A stretch of 64,000 nt of DNA, taken from contig NZ_CP030041.1 of the NCBI RefSeq assembly GCF_003260975.1, positions 620,001 through 684,000 on the forward strand, given 5' to 3'. Under the pieces are notes generated by a model. It was not told the origin of the DNA, made no database searches, and saw only the letters and a list, made by a program, of their open reading frames with translations. Of the stretch, positions 1-8,667 are shown in pieces; within the stretch, counting starts at the first letter, position 1, and the number at the start of each line of letters is the position of its first letter. The stretch comes from Echinicola strongylocentroti. GTDB taxonomy: Bacteria; Bacteroidota; Bacteroidia; Cytophagales; Cyclobacteriaceae. Both the position numbers and the translations under genes were made by a program.

Positions 1-648
1 GGGGAATTTAGCGCTATTACTTTTATTGCCAACATGAAGAAAATGGTGGCCGAGCTGGTGAGAGAAGTAAAACATGAAAGCAGCAAACCCAGGCTGTCAT
101 CACCATACGCTCCCGAAAATGAAAAACGGCCATCCCAAAGCAAAGAAAAACCTCCACAGTCTACCAAAAGCAAAAAGGGACTGGAAGACATCACCTGCCC
201 TAAATGTGGCAAGGGTACTATCATCAAAGGCAAAACTGCCTATGGGTGTAGTCAATGGAAAGCAGGGTGTGACCTTAGGCTTCCCATAAAAATGATGGGT
301 AAAAAACTAACAGACAAACAGGTCCAACGATTGGTGGAGAAAAAAGCCACTACAAAACTCAAGGGATTTATCGTCAATGGAGAAAAAGTAGAAGGAATCC
401 TGAAACTGGACGAAGCCTTCCAAGTCGCTTTTGAACCCAAATCCCAAGCTACTTCCCAACCTAAGGAACCCGCAATGCCTCGCTGTCCAAAATGTAAAAA
501 AGGATCGATCATCAAAGGCAAGGCCGCGTATGGGTGCAGTGAATGGAAAAAGGGCTGTACCTTCAGGTTTGCTTTTCAAGAAATCAAAGAAAGGGCAAAT
601 GGCCGCCCACTTACCAAAGCTTTGGTATTGGAAATTATCAGCCAATAG
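1..648 (+). CDS. topB: DNA topoisomerase III, C-terminal part (5' end outside window)
   Basis: The reading frame is open from base 1, so this is the 3' end of a longer gene; the first ATG at 34 is internal. The visible part holds two zinc-ribbon-like topoisomerase C-terminal repeats. Each has a CPKC motif, a Gly-rich KGKxAYGCS stretch and a final Cys (about bases 193-276 and 481-564). They are joined by a basic linker. The run MKKMVAELVREVK just before them resembles the end of the catalytic domain of Bacteroidetes TopB enzymes. Type IA topoisomerases relax and decatenate DNA through a transient single-strand break; the ribbons bind single-stranded DNA. The catalytic tyrosine domain is not in the window, so the TopB name rests on the tail architecture. 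Confidence 0.8.
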   Translation, partial: GEFSAITFIANMKKMVAELVREVKHESSKPRLSSPYAPENEKRPSQSKEKPPQSTKSKKGLEDITCPKCGKGTIIKGKTAYGCSQWKAGCDLRLPIKMMGKKLTDKQVQRLVEKKATTKLKGFIVNGEKVEGILKLDEAFQVAFEPKSQATSQPKEPAMPRCPKCKKGSIIKGKAAYGCSEWKKGCTFRFAFQEIKERANGRPLTKALVLEIISQ

Positions 649-730
649 TCTGGTCATACTGTCCCGTAGTCAATTTTGTAACTGGCGATACACTCCTCAG
701 TTATTGCCCGCAATTCAGTTATTTATCCCA

Positions 731-1358
731 GGGCAAACGCATTTAAAAAAAATGTTCCTATTTGCATTTATATCTGCCGTTCCTACGGAACTTACCCTTT
801 TGTGTGTAATCATTTTTTGTTGTCACCTGCACCTTCTATATGCCCCTCCGCCAAAGGCGGATGAGGCAGGATGCTCAGTTGCTAACGCCTATTCAGGGTT
901 TAACCTCAACCAAGCCAACCACTATACATGAGCAGATAGCTGCGACGGCTTGTTCGATCCAAGTCAACTAATCATTCTTTCAGCCCATCCCGCCATTCGG
1001 CAATCTAGTGTCAAGCCAAACCTAAACCTACGTGTAATCCGGTGTGTCTTTTGGCCTATCTCTACGTTGCAAAAAGACTTCCTTAGCTACGGCTAGGGGC
1101 GTTTTTTGCGCCTTGATCTCGTCCAAAACTCACTACCGCCTTACCCGTCATTTAAGCGTTGACTTGACCCTAGGCTACTGCGGTTTCCAATGTACAAATC
1201 GGGGCAAAGTGCCAGCGGCACGATAAATTTAGTAACCTGCGGATTCATCCGCAGGAGCTTAAGCTCTCCTCAAGCTCCCGAAGGAGTGCCATCGGCACGG
1301 ATGATAGCTATGCCTACACGAAAATTGTTTCCCTTCAAAACACTAAACGCGTTTGCCC
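731..1358 (+). mobile_element. 628-bp non-coding repeat, copy A (unoccupied site)
   Basis: Bounded by inverted ends GGGCAAACGCATTTA on the left and the complement of GGGCAAACGCGTTTAG on the right. The same sequence occurs in reverse orientation at 55838-56636 and has the same length, 628 bp, once the nested insert there is removed. It contains small hairpins (a CCTGCGGAT/ATCCGCAGG stem near 1238-1257; GCCGC-rich stems) and no convincing ORF. ATTTATCCC occurs just left of the element and again a few bases past its right end, perhaps a target duplication. Probably a non-autonomous transposable element or structured intergenic repeat. Confidence 0.75.
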
Positions 1359-1801
1359 TGGATATTTATCCCTAATAATTCGTTTTATTAAAATAGTTTT
1401 GTATCTTTTAATAGAGAATATGTAGTTGAACTGATAAAATTATTGAATTCCTTTTTGAAGCTACCAAAAAGCCAAATAGAGAGTAAAGGATTATATGACC
1501 ACACCACTGTATTCCTTGAATAGAGATGTATTATTCAAAAACAGCTTATTCATTGACCGCTCTATTTTTTTTACCTAGAGTAAGTAATTTTACTTATATT
1601 TAGGTAAAAAAAACATATATTACCAACGTTTTATTCTTACTAGCAAATTATATTTATACCAACATGAGTTCAAAATCTTGACAAACCACAAGAACCTTGC
1701 TTCTGCAAAAAAAGCAAATAGACCCAGAGACATTTAGTTTGATTAATAGTTTTGCCGACAAGGTATTGAATAATTAAACACCTAATTTTATTGATTTTTA
1801 G
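1359..1801. other. AT-rich intergenic region upstream of the receiver gene
   Basis: No gene seen. It contains the palindrome listed at 1565-1613. TAGTTTTG at 1747-1754 matches the Bacteroidetes -7 box TAnnTTTG and could start transcription of the receiver gene at 1802; no good TTG box lies at the right distance. Confidence 0.4.
1565..1613. terminator. 49-bp palindrome, possible bidirectional terminator
   Basis: TTTTTTTTACCTA at 1565-1577 is the exact reverse complement of TAGGTAAAAAAAA at 1601-1613, and AAGTAA/TTACTT pairs inside the loop. The A/T tails on both sides make it look like a two-way terminator, but no gene ends close by. It could instead be an operator or a small transposon relic. 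Confidence 0.4.
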
Positions 1802-2188
1802 ATGACTAGCATAAAGAGCATTTGCGTAATTGACGACGACCCTATCTACACTTTTGGGATAAAGAAAATCATAGAGATGGGAAATTTTGAAGTAAATACC
1901 ATCTTCTACCAAAATGGCCTGGAAGCTTATGATGGGCTTTCAAGTAGAATTGAAAACAAGGAACCTATGCCGGACATGATCCTGCTGGATATCAATATGC
2001 CTATCTGGAACGGATGGAAATTTTTGGATGAATTTTTGAAAATACAGCCTGACACCTCCATTACCATTTACATCATCAGCAGTAGTATCGATCCTAATGA
2101 CACCAAGAAGGCCAACGAGTACCATGTCATCAAAAACTTTATCGTAAAGCCCATTTCGATCCAGAAAGTAAAAGAACTGTTAACGTAA
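1802..2188 (+). CDS. Single-domain response regulator
   Basis: A 128-residue stand-alone receiver domain. It has the acidic cluster IDDDP at residues 10-14, the phospho-acceptor Asp63 in LLDINMP, and the conserved Lys116 in VKPIS. There is no output domain, so it probably acts by protein-protein contact or in a phosphorelay. No kinase lies beside it; the next gene runs convergently and is unrelated. Length and motif spacing are normal for CheY-like receivers. Its partner kinase cannot be named from this window. Confidence 0.85.
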   Translation: MTSIKSICVIDDDPIYTFGIKKIIEMGNFEVNTIFYQNGLEAYDGLSSRIENKEPMPDMILLDINMPIWNGWKFLDEFLKIQPDTSITIYIISSSIDPNDTKKANEYHVIKNFIVKPISIQKVKELLT

Positions 2189-2226
2189 CCTATCAAAAGG
2201 TTCTCCTCTTGCTCCAAGAGAAGGGT

Positions 2227-3837
2227 TCAGTCCGGAACTACTTCAAAACGGTAAGTTTGCGACCAATCACTCCAGTTGAGGTTTTGGTCACGGTACCTTA
2301 CACGCCAGTAATACGTCTTCCCAGGTGCTAAAAGCCTATGTACTTTTTCGTCCCTGAGGTCATCGTCTTTCTGTTGGTTTTCATTGTAATACCAGTTTTC
2401 ACTTTGCTTCCAGCTATCCACGATTGGCTTTTTAAAATCCGATTTCAGGGATATTTGCCAGTTGGAAGCAGCATGAATGGCTCCTTGACGGTCACTCTCA
2501 AAATCCTCCGCCTGAAGGACCAGATCATGGGACGCTACCTCTTCGTCGATAGGAAAGACGCCTTTCGGAGAATGTGGCTTTTGTTGGTACTTCCACACAG
2601 TAATCGAGTCAGTCAACTCATTGTCCCTGAAGCGGTATTGATTACCACGGCTGATTCTTTTTACGGTAAACCGTGGATCTGACGGATCTGCATTTACCTC
2701 CACCATGACAAAACCGTATTCATCTTGGGTGACCGTAAACTCCTCATAATCCCTGCCCTCAAATTCTCCCCAATTATCTATCGACCCGCCAGCACTGGCC
2801 ACATTGACCCAAAGGTGCTTATGGTCACGTGACTGGCCACGCGAATACCCATGGGTATGACCAAAAAAATGAACACTAGGCTTACCCGTTTTATTAGTAA
2901 AATTCTCGAGTTTTTCCACGACCTTCCCTGAAAAATCAGACTCTCCCGGTATCCATAACTCCGACTTATGGGGATGATGCATTTGTGCAAAAACAAAATC
3001 AATCTCATCCATTTGGGAGGTTTCCTCCAGCACCTTATCCAGCCAACGGAGTTGGTAATCACTACCTCCAATTCCATCGTCCACATTGGAGTTTAGCCCC
3101 AGCACTCGGGTATTTCCATAATCCTTGTACCACCAATTCTCCGCATACTCAGGACTTCCGTTTTTTGGAAGACTGAAATATTTAAAGTAAAAAACGGATT
3201 GGTTTTCATGGTTCCCTAAAACTGGGTACACAGGCACTTGGGAAAACAACTCTTTTGCGGGATCGAAGAAGTGATCCTTCCATTGGTGATAGGTCGCGCC
3301 ATTCTGGACCAAGTCACCGGGAATGAGCACCATGGCCAAATTATCAGGTACATCACCTTCATATTCTTGGTCAAGATATGATAAGATCCCTTCATTGACC
3401 ACTTCTCTAAACTTGTCCGGCGCATTGCCATCGATCTGCATATCACTCATGGCTACCAAATTAAAAGACCTATGATCACTGGAAAAAGGCGGGGTCTTAA
3501 ACTGGAACACATCGGATACTGCATTCCCTGTCCTGACACGATAATAATAGGTGGTGAATTTTTGCAGGCCTTCTACCTTCACTTCATGAACCTTGGCTTC
3601 TGTAAAATTAATGTCGATAGATTTACCAGTAGCGCTTTGTCCCAATTCAGGAGTAATCCCCCACTCTACTGTACCCATCTCACCACTATCTGTCTGCCAC
3701 ATGACCACAGCGCTTGTAGGTGAAACATCTTGTAAGTAGGGCTGGATACTTATTTGCTGTGCAAAAGTCGGTATCGATATGCATAGGCTAAAAAAAGCAA
3801 ATGCAGGCTTCCAGAAGCAGAAAAGGAGTTTGTTCAT
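2227..3837 (-). CDS. Purple-acid-phosphatase-like secreted metallophosphatase
   Basis: 536 residues. A signal peptide (1-26, ending TFAQ) is followed by an N-terminal fibronectin-III-like domain (about 30-115) of the type seen in purple acid phosphatases. The calcineurin-like metallophosphatase domain carries the metal ligands: SDMQ near 131, GDLV at 174, GNHE at 208, HH at 287 and GHTH at 326. A further FnIII-like segment fills 430-536 (YYWRVRYRD). It is expected to hydrolyse phosphate esters in the periplasm or outside the cell; the substrate is unknown. It appears monocistronic, with a promoter-like box 23-30 bp upstream of the start. Family assignment is firm, exact activity is not. Confidence 0.85.
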   Translation of the reverse strand: MNKLLFCFWKPAFAFFSLCISIPTFAQQISIQPYLQDVSPTSAVVMWQTDSGEMGTVEWGITPELGQSATGKSIDINFTEAKVHEVKVEGLQKFTTYYYRVRTGNAVSDVFQFKTPPFSSDHRSFNLVAMSDMQIDGNAPDKFREVVNEGILSYLDQEYEGDVPDNLAMVLIPGDLVQNGATYHQWKDHFFDPAKELFSQVPVYPVLGNHENQSVFYFKYFSLPKNGSPEYAENWWYKDYGNTRVLGLNSNVDDGIGGSDYQLRWLDKVLEETSQMDEIDFVFAQMHHPHKSELWIPGESDFSGKVVEKLENFTNKTGKPSVHFFGHTHGYSRGQSRDHKHLWVNVASAGGSIDNWGEFEGRDYEEFTVTQDEYGFVMVEVNADPSDPRFTVKRISRGNQYRFRDNELTDSITVWKYQQKPHSPKGVFPIDEEVASHDLVLQAEDFESDRQGAIHAASNWQISLKSDFKKPIVDSWKQSENWYYNENQQKDDDLRDEKVHRLLAPGKTYYWRVRYRDQNLNWSDWSQTYRFEVVPD

Positions 3838-3859
3838 CGTTTGGGGATTAGGCTTTTCA

Positions 3860-3893
3860 CAAATTTAGCAGTTGATTGTTTCTCTATCGTCAA
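3860..3893 (-). promoter_or_regulatory. Candidate promoter of the phosphatase gene
   Basis: On the minus strand TAAATTTG (3860-3867) is a perfect TAnnTTTG -7 box. A TTG lies 23 nt upstream (3891-3893), slightly further than the usual 19-21. The 5' leader to the ATG at 3837 would be short. Confidence 0.4.
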
Positions 3894-4095
3894 CAATAAA
3901 TTACCATTAAGTAAACTTCCACTTTACCATTTGGACTACTCAGCATGATTTATTTAAAACTGCCTTTCGACTTGGCAACTGCTACCCGCCCCCCTAGTAT
4001 AACTCCACTATGGCCACAGCATCCTAACCCATGCTAAGAGAGGCGCCTCCAGAAGTCGGCTTCTTTGGTTGATGTTTATAAGCATTTGGAAACCC

Positions 4096-4587
4096 TCAAT
4101 CTTCAAAAGCCGCTTTAAGCTGGGCTATTTCCAGCTTTTTCATTTTCATCACGGCTTCCATCATTTTCTTGGCACCCTCAACATCTTTGGAGGAAAGCAT
4201 CTCAGTAAGCTCTTTAGGTACGATCTGCCAAGAAAAACCATATCGATCTTTCAGCCATCCACACTGGGATTCCTCGCCTCCATGATCGATGAATTGGTGC
4301 CAATAGTGATCAATCTCCGCTTGGTTTTCGCACTGAACAAAAAAGGAAACGGCTTCATTGAACTTGAAACTGGGGCCTGCATCGAAGGCATGCACCCGGA
4401 GCCCATTGATGACAAAATCACCCACCTGAACCGTCCCTGCTGGCATAGGACCTCCTTCGGGCCATTTGGTCAATTTCTTGATTTCAGAGTTGGGAAATAA
4501 TCCCGTGTAAAAACGAATGGCTTCTTCCGCTTCCTTGTCAAACCACAGAAACGGAACTATGTTTTGGGGTGTTTGGATGGTGCTCAT
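4096..4587 (-). CDS. VOC superfamily protein (PhnB-like)
   Basis: 163 residues resembling the PhnB/3-demethylubiquinone-9 methyltransferase-like branch of the vicinal oxygen chelate fold: N-terminal IVPFLWFDKEAEEAIRFY, then GDFVINGLRVHAFDAGP, and DRYGFSWQIVP near the end. Members of this branch often have no known substrate. It lies 55 bp downstream of an SRPBCC gene on the same strand; this pairing is common in Bacteroidetes and suggests a two-gene operon. Role unknown. Confidence 0.85.
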   Translation of the reverse strand: MSTIQTPQNIVPFLWFDKEAEEAIRFYTGLFPNSEIKKLTKWPEGGPMPAGTVQVGDFVINGLRVHAFDAGPSFKFNEAVSFFVQCENQAEIDHYWHQFIDHGGEESQCGWLKDRYGFSWQIVPKELTEMLSSKDVEGAKKMMEAVMKMKKLEIAQLKAAFED

Positions 4588-4642
4588 GAGTGGTTATTGA
4601 GTTAATTAATTATTGAGTTATGGGGAAAAGACAGGCTGCTGA

Positions 4643-5065
4643 TCATGAATCCTGCAATTCGTTTTCGACATATTTCTTAAAATTGTCCAGAATGGCCTGC
4701 CAGCCCCCTTTTTGCATTTCGATGGGATTGGTTTGCTCAGGATCAAAGGTTTCTTTGATCACGGTTCCTTCTCCTTCTGGTGTAAAAACAACCTCCACCT
4801 CTCGGCCATCATCCAATGTATATGAGAGCATTTTCCCTTCTTGAACAGCCTGATAAGTCCCCGAAAAGTCAAAGCCCATCGAACCGTCCTTTGCTTCCAT
4901 TCTGGAGGTAAAAGCACCACCCTCGCGCAGGTCGTTGGCAGCATGTGGTGTATGCCAATCGTCCGATGCCTTGTTCCATCTCATAATGTGCTCTGGCCCT
5001 GTCCAATAGGCCCAAGCTTTGTCTACTGGCGCATTTACCTTTACTGTTACAGTGATTTTTTTCAT
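4643..5065 (-). CDS. SRPBCC / AHSA1-like protein
   Basis: 140 residues with the START-like fold typical of AHSA1-type proteins: VNAPVDKAWAYWTGPEHI at the N-terminus, FDFSGTY in the middle, and a C-terminal GWQAILDNFKKYVE helix. Such proteins bind hydrophobic ligands; no specific ligand can be assigned. It is the first gene of a likely pair with the VOC protein. Its start codon lies only 21 bp from a palindromic mobile element (5087-5252), so its original promoter has been displaced or replaced by sequence inside the element. Confidence 0.85.
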   Translation of the reverse strand: MKKITVTVKVNAPVDKAWAYWTGPEHIMRWNKASDDWHTPHAANDLREGGAFTSRMEAKDGSMGFDFSGTYQAVQEGKMLSYTLDDGREVEVVFTPEGEGTVIKETFDPEQTNPIEMQKGGWQAILDNFKKYVENELQDS

Positions 5066-5086
5066 GGTGTAGATTTTTTGGTTTAA

Positions 5087-5252
5087 CCCGGATTATGCGT
5101 CAGGAATCGTAGTGAGAGCTGAAATTGCAAGAAAATCAGTTAGTTTGGAGGTATTAGCGTAGCACCGCTACGGTTATGCCGAAAACTAAAGTGAAACGGC
5201 TGATTTTGAAGCAGTTTCAGGTCGCAACAGATAGGCTAATGCATATTCCGGG
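5087..5252 (+). mobile_element. CCCGG palindromic element, copy 1 (166 bp)
   Basis: Ends CCCGGATTATGCG and TGCATATTCCGGG form imperfect terminal inverted repeats. It is flanked by the direct repeat TTTAA (5082-5086 and 5253-5257). The left and right halves are imperfect reverse complements over nearly the full length, with CGTAGC-ACC-GCTACG at the centre, so it could fold into one long hairpin. No ORF. It lies 21 bp from the start codon of the minus-strand SRPBCC gene. Confidence 0.85.
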
Positions 5253-5257
5253 TTTAA

Positions 5258-5589
5258 GTAAATTGTCTCTCTAACAACCTACTACCACAAATATCATACA
5301 TAAAGTACTTTTAGTAGCAGTACAAAAACGGCAATTACACGGGGCAATCACGTCAAAGCACTTCCCCTCTATTCATCCACCTAAATAACAGGTAAAACCC
5401 CGCGAGCAAATCTCACAAAAGATAATTGCCCCAGGAACCAAAAATACCTTTAGAAGTCTATCCCCCACCCGAGTATACTGGCATCATTATGGATATCATA
5501 AAAAGTTAATGATTCCTTCACCGTAAATTATCGAAAATCAGAACGAATCCATGCATTTTCGCTTCTATTTTAACCTAAACAGTAAAAAC
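5258..5589. other. Intergenic region upstream of the PI-PLC-like gene
   Basis: No gene seen. TACCTTTA at 5455-5462 is one base off the TAnnTTTG box, but no TTG sits at the usual spacing. An in-frame ATG at 5551 exists but would add a non-signal extension in front of the lipoprotein signal. Confidence 0.3.
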
Positions 5590-6675
5590 ATGAACAGTGT
5601 CAAGTTGCTTATCATAGGAGTCATCACCGCAGTTATCGCTGCTTGCAACCCCTCCAAGGAGCATAACACGGAGGCTATAAGGCTTAATGATATCCAAGTA
5701 ATCGGCAGTCACAACAGTTATAAAATCGGCATAGAGCCCGAAGTAATGGCCCTCATTGCGAAGAAAGATTCCAGTACGGCGGTTGCCTTAGCGTATGACC
5801 ATATTCCACTCAATGAGCAACTGGAGTTAGGGCTGCGCAATCTGGAACTAGACGTATTTCATGATCCTAATGGCGGCCGGTACAGTCATCCCAAGGCTTT
5901 GGAAAAGCTCGACTCAGCAGGCATCCCGCATTTACCTTTTGATGAAGCTGGCAAACTCAACAAAGCCGGACTAAAGCTCTTCCATGTCCAGGATATAGAC
6001 TTCAGAAGTCACCATCTCTTATTCAAAGATGCTTTAAATGAGCTTTCTAACTGGAGCTACTCCCATCCAGACCACACTCCAGTGATCATTCTCATCAATG
6101 CCAAAGATGGTAACACACCCCAGATGACTCCTACCCTTCCCTTTACTGCCGCAGCCCTTGACAGTATAGATAAGGAAATTCGATCAGTTTTTCCAATGGA
6201 GAAATTAATCACTCCTGACCTAGTACGCGGGGAACATGCTTCCTTGGAGGAAGCCGTTCTAGCTGAAGGATGGCCGATACTGGAAGATGTAAAAGGCAGG
6301 TTTCTCTTTGTATTGGATGAGAAAGAAGAAAAAAACAACCGCTACCTCTCTGTCCACCCTAACCTGGAAGATGCTGTACTCTTTGTCAATGTCAAGGAAG
6401 GGAATCCAAATGCAGGTTTTCGCATCATCAATGACCCAATCGCCAACCACGACTACATCAAAGACCTTGTCACCAAAGGTTATATGATAAGAACCCGAGC
6501 TGACGCTGGCACGAAGGAGGCCAGAAACAACGACTACAACCGATTTGAAAAAGCCAAAAGTTCCAGTGCTCAAGTGATATCCACTGATTATTATATCCCA
6601 AGTAGTTTGTTTAAATCGGATTATAAAGTAGCATTCAAGGAAAATGGATACGAACGACTGCAACCGAATAAATAG
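5590..6675 (+). CDS. Ca2+-dependent PI-PLC-like lipoprotein
   Basis: About 361 residues from the chosen start at 5590. This start puts a lipoprotein signal (hydrophobic stretch ending VIAAC) at the N-terminus; an earlier ATG at 5551 would add 13 residues. The body matches the Ca2+-dependent phosphoinositide phospholipase C family of bacteria: IGSHNSYK with the first catalytic-type His, LRNLELDVFHDP with the acidic metal-binding residues, and a second His in LFHVQDID. The C-terminal half has VIILINAKD and RTRADAGTKEAR, also typical. It probably cleaves a phosphodiester lipid or a related substrate at the cell surface; bacterial members are poorly characterised. Confidence 0.8.
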   Translation: MNSVKLLIIGVITAVIAACNPSKEHNTEAIRLNDIQVIGSHNSYKIGIEPEVMALIAKKDSSTAVALAYDHIPLNEQLELGLRNLELDVFHDPNGGRYSHPKALEKLDSAGIPHLPFDEAGKLNKAGLKLFHVQDIDFRSHHLLFKDALNELSNWSYSHPDHTPVIILINAKDGNTPQMTPTLPFTAAALDSIDKEIRSVFPMEKLITPDLVRGEHASLEEAVLAEGWPILEDVKGRFLFVLDEKEEKNNRYLSVHPNLEDAVLFVNVKEGNPNAGFRIINDPIANHDYIKDLVTKGYMIRTRADAGTKEARNNDYNRFEKAKSSSAQVISTDYYIPSSLFKSDYKVAFKENGYERLQPNK

Positions 6676-6898
6676 TTCTCTCCATATGATAACTGCTACT
6701 ATATTGTCATAACAATTATGCTGCAGGTTATCTCCTGCACTTTCTATATGATCCTTCGCCAAAGACGGTATAGGCAGCCCTAAAATAAAATTCCTTTTTA
6801 ACAAGTTTTCACTTAAAACAGAAAAACAATTCTATCAGTTTAGGCTAATTTCGGATACATTATTTCAAGTATCTATTATTTTCCTAAATAATTAAAAT

Positions 6899-8575
6899 AT
6901 GAAAAGTTTATTTCTAGCAATTATCTTTACCGTTTTTGCCGTCTTTTTCACACACGCTAGAGAACTCACTTCACTTAGTGAATCACATAAATTTAAACAG
7001 TTCGGCTTAGTTTGGGGTCTAATGAAATACCACCATCCATTAGTCAGTAAAGGAAAATATAATTGGTCTGAAGCATTTGTGAAAAATGTAGAAAAGTTGG
7101 AACGTATAAAAACCCAGGAAGCGCTTAACTTGTTTTTACTAAACTTCATCAACTCCATTAAACCTTCCAAAATCAAAATTTCCAATGATTTTGATGGGTT
7201 GTTTACAAAAAATTATGATTACGACTGGATATCAAAATTCCCTGCAACTTCAGAACTTTATAAAAAGCTAAATGCGCTAAAGCTAAACACCAACATCAGT
7301 GATTATTATGTATCCATTGGGACGCTGTCAATAATCCCGACTTTTGAAAACGAAAAAGGGCTGGAAAAATTCGACGTCTCGATAAAAAGCCACAGGCTTT
7401 TAACACTATTCAGTTTTTGGAATGCTATACAATATTTCGATGTCAACAAATACTTAATGGATACTGACTGGGAAGATACCCTCGACACACTTATTCCCAA
7501 ATTCTTAATCTGCGAATCTGAACTAAAATATGAAAGGCTTAAAGCTGAACTGGTAAGAGCTTTGGATGACTCTCATGCACTTTACTTAAATCAAAAACTA
7601 CTTGATTCATTATTCAAATATAAACCCTCATTTGCGACAAATCTAGTAAACGACACCTTAGTGGTTGTTGCCACATTTGATCAAAACGCGGAAGATTACA
7701 ACAAGATCAAACTGGGAGATAAAATTGTCAAAATTGAGGGAAAAAGTATAAATAGAACCATTCTGGAGAACTTAAGTCCATATATCTCTGCTTCTAATTA
7801 TTCATATTTAAAAAGATTCAGTAACTGGATACTGCGTGGTCAATCGGACTCACTAAAAATAACCATAGCAAGAAACGATTCCCTCTTTTCAAAATGTCTA
7901 CCACGCTATAAAGACTTGCCAAATACCAACCAAAAAGTATTATCTAGAGATGCCCCAAAAAAAAAATGGCAATTTATAGAAGACGATATAGGCTACATTA
8001 ATTTAAGATCCATTTCAAAACAAGAAATAAAAACTGCTTTCTCCAGCTTCACTCAAACCAAAGGGATAATCATAGATTTAAGGAAAACCCCTAGTAATCT
8101 ATTATTGAATGAACTCACCCGTTATTTGTATCCAAAGAGAAAAAAATTCATTCGTGTGCTAGGTCCAATTTCAAACAGACCCTCTTTAGCTAAGCATGTA
8201 AAATCTCCGCTGAGACTTATTTCCGATCCATTTAAGACTGGACATAAAAACCGTAACTTTTATAGAAACAAGGTTATTTTGCTGGTGAATAACAACACCA
8301 TGAGTCAATCCGAATATATCGGCATGGCGATCCAAGGTTCCCCAAACTGTCTAACAGTAGGAAAAACCACTGCTGGTGCTGTCATGAATATCGCTGCCTT
8401 TACACTTCCTGATGCCACGCAGGTAAATTTCACTAGCTTGGGAGCATTTTACCCAGATGACACGAGTGCACAAAGAAAAGGTCTAAAAATAGATCACTAT
8501 GTAAATGAAACCACTTCTAATTTCTTAAGAGACCAATATGTTCTGAAAGGGATAGAATTGATTAAAATGAAATAA
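6899..8575 (+). CDS. S41 family (C-terminal-processing type) peptidase
   Basis: 558 residues with a signal peptide (about 1-20). A helical N-terminal region of about 230 residues is followed by a PDZ-like stretch (LGDKIVKIEGKSINR, about 275-290). The S41 catalytic core starts at DDIGYINLRSI. The segment NNNTMSQSEYIG places the likely nucleophile at Ser469 with the Glu two residues on, as in tricorn/CtpA-type enzymes. It continues with VGKTTAGAV and ends KGLKIDHYV. It should be a periplasmic or surface serine protease; the substrate is unknown. It is more AT-rich than its neighbours, which may hint at acquisition. Confidence 0.8.
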   Translation: MKSLFLAIIFTVFAVFFTHARELTSLSESHKFKQFGLVWGLMKYHHPLVSKGKYNWSEAFVKNVEKLERIKTQEALNLFLLNFINSIKPSKIKISNDFDGLFTKNYDYDWISKFPATSELYKKLNALKLNTNISDYYVSIGTLSIIPTFENEKGLEKFDVSIKSHRLLTLFSFWNAIQYFDVNKYLMDTDWEDTLDTLIPKFLICESELKYERLKAELVRALDDSHALYLNQKLLDSLFKYKPSFATNLVNDTLVVVATFDQNAEDYNKIKLGDKIVKIEGKSINRTILENLSPYISASNYSYLKRFSNWILRGQSDSLKITIARNDSLFSKCLPRYKDLPNTNQKVLSRDAPKKKWQFIEDDIGYINLRSISKQEIKTAFSSFTQTKGIIIDLRKTPSNLLLNELTRYLYPKRKKFIRVLGPISNRPSLAKHVKSPLRLISDPFKTGHKNRNFYRNKVILLVNNNTMSQSEYIGMAIQGSPNCLTVGKTTAGAVMNIAAFTLPDATQVNFTSLGAFYPDDTSAQRKGLKIDHYVNETTSNFLRDQYVLKGIELIKMK

Positions 8576-8606
8576 CAAAGTAAAACTTACCACCTATTCC
8601 CCTACC

Positions 8607-8653
8607 AAAACATAAGCACAGGTCTACATTTTGAAGACCTGTGCTTATGTTTT
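8607..8653. terminator. Bidirectional terminator
   Basis: CATAAGCACAGGTCT (8611-8625) pairs perfectly with AGACCTGTGCTTATG (8635-8649), with A and T runs on either side. It lies between the convergent ends of the peptidase (8575) and the sulfatase (8668) and can serve both. Confidence 0.85.
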
Positions 8654-8667
8654 CCTTTTCACCAGCT

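Noticed and set aside
431..931. 166-codon frame overlapping topB and the 628-bp repeat
   Set aside because: Shadow of the topB frame joined by chance to repeat sequence.
1190..1375. Small ORF starting MYKSGQSASGT, also present in the inverted copy at 55728-56006
   Set aside because: It is shared only because the DNA is repeated; it runs through hairpin sequences, ends differently in the two copies and has no coding character.
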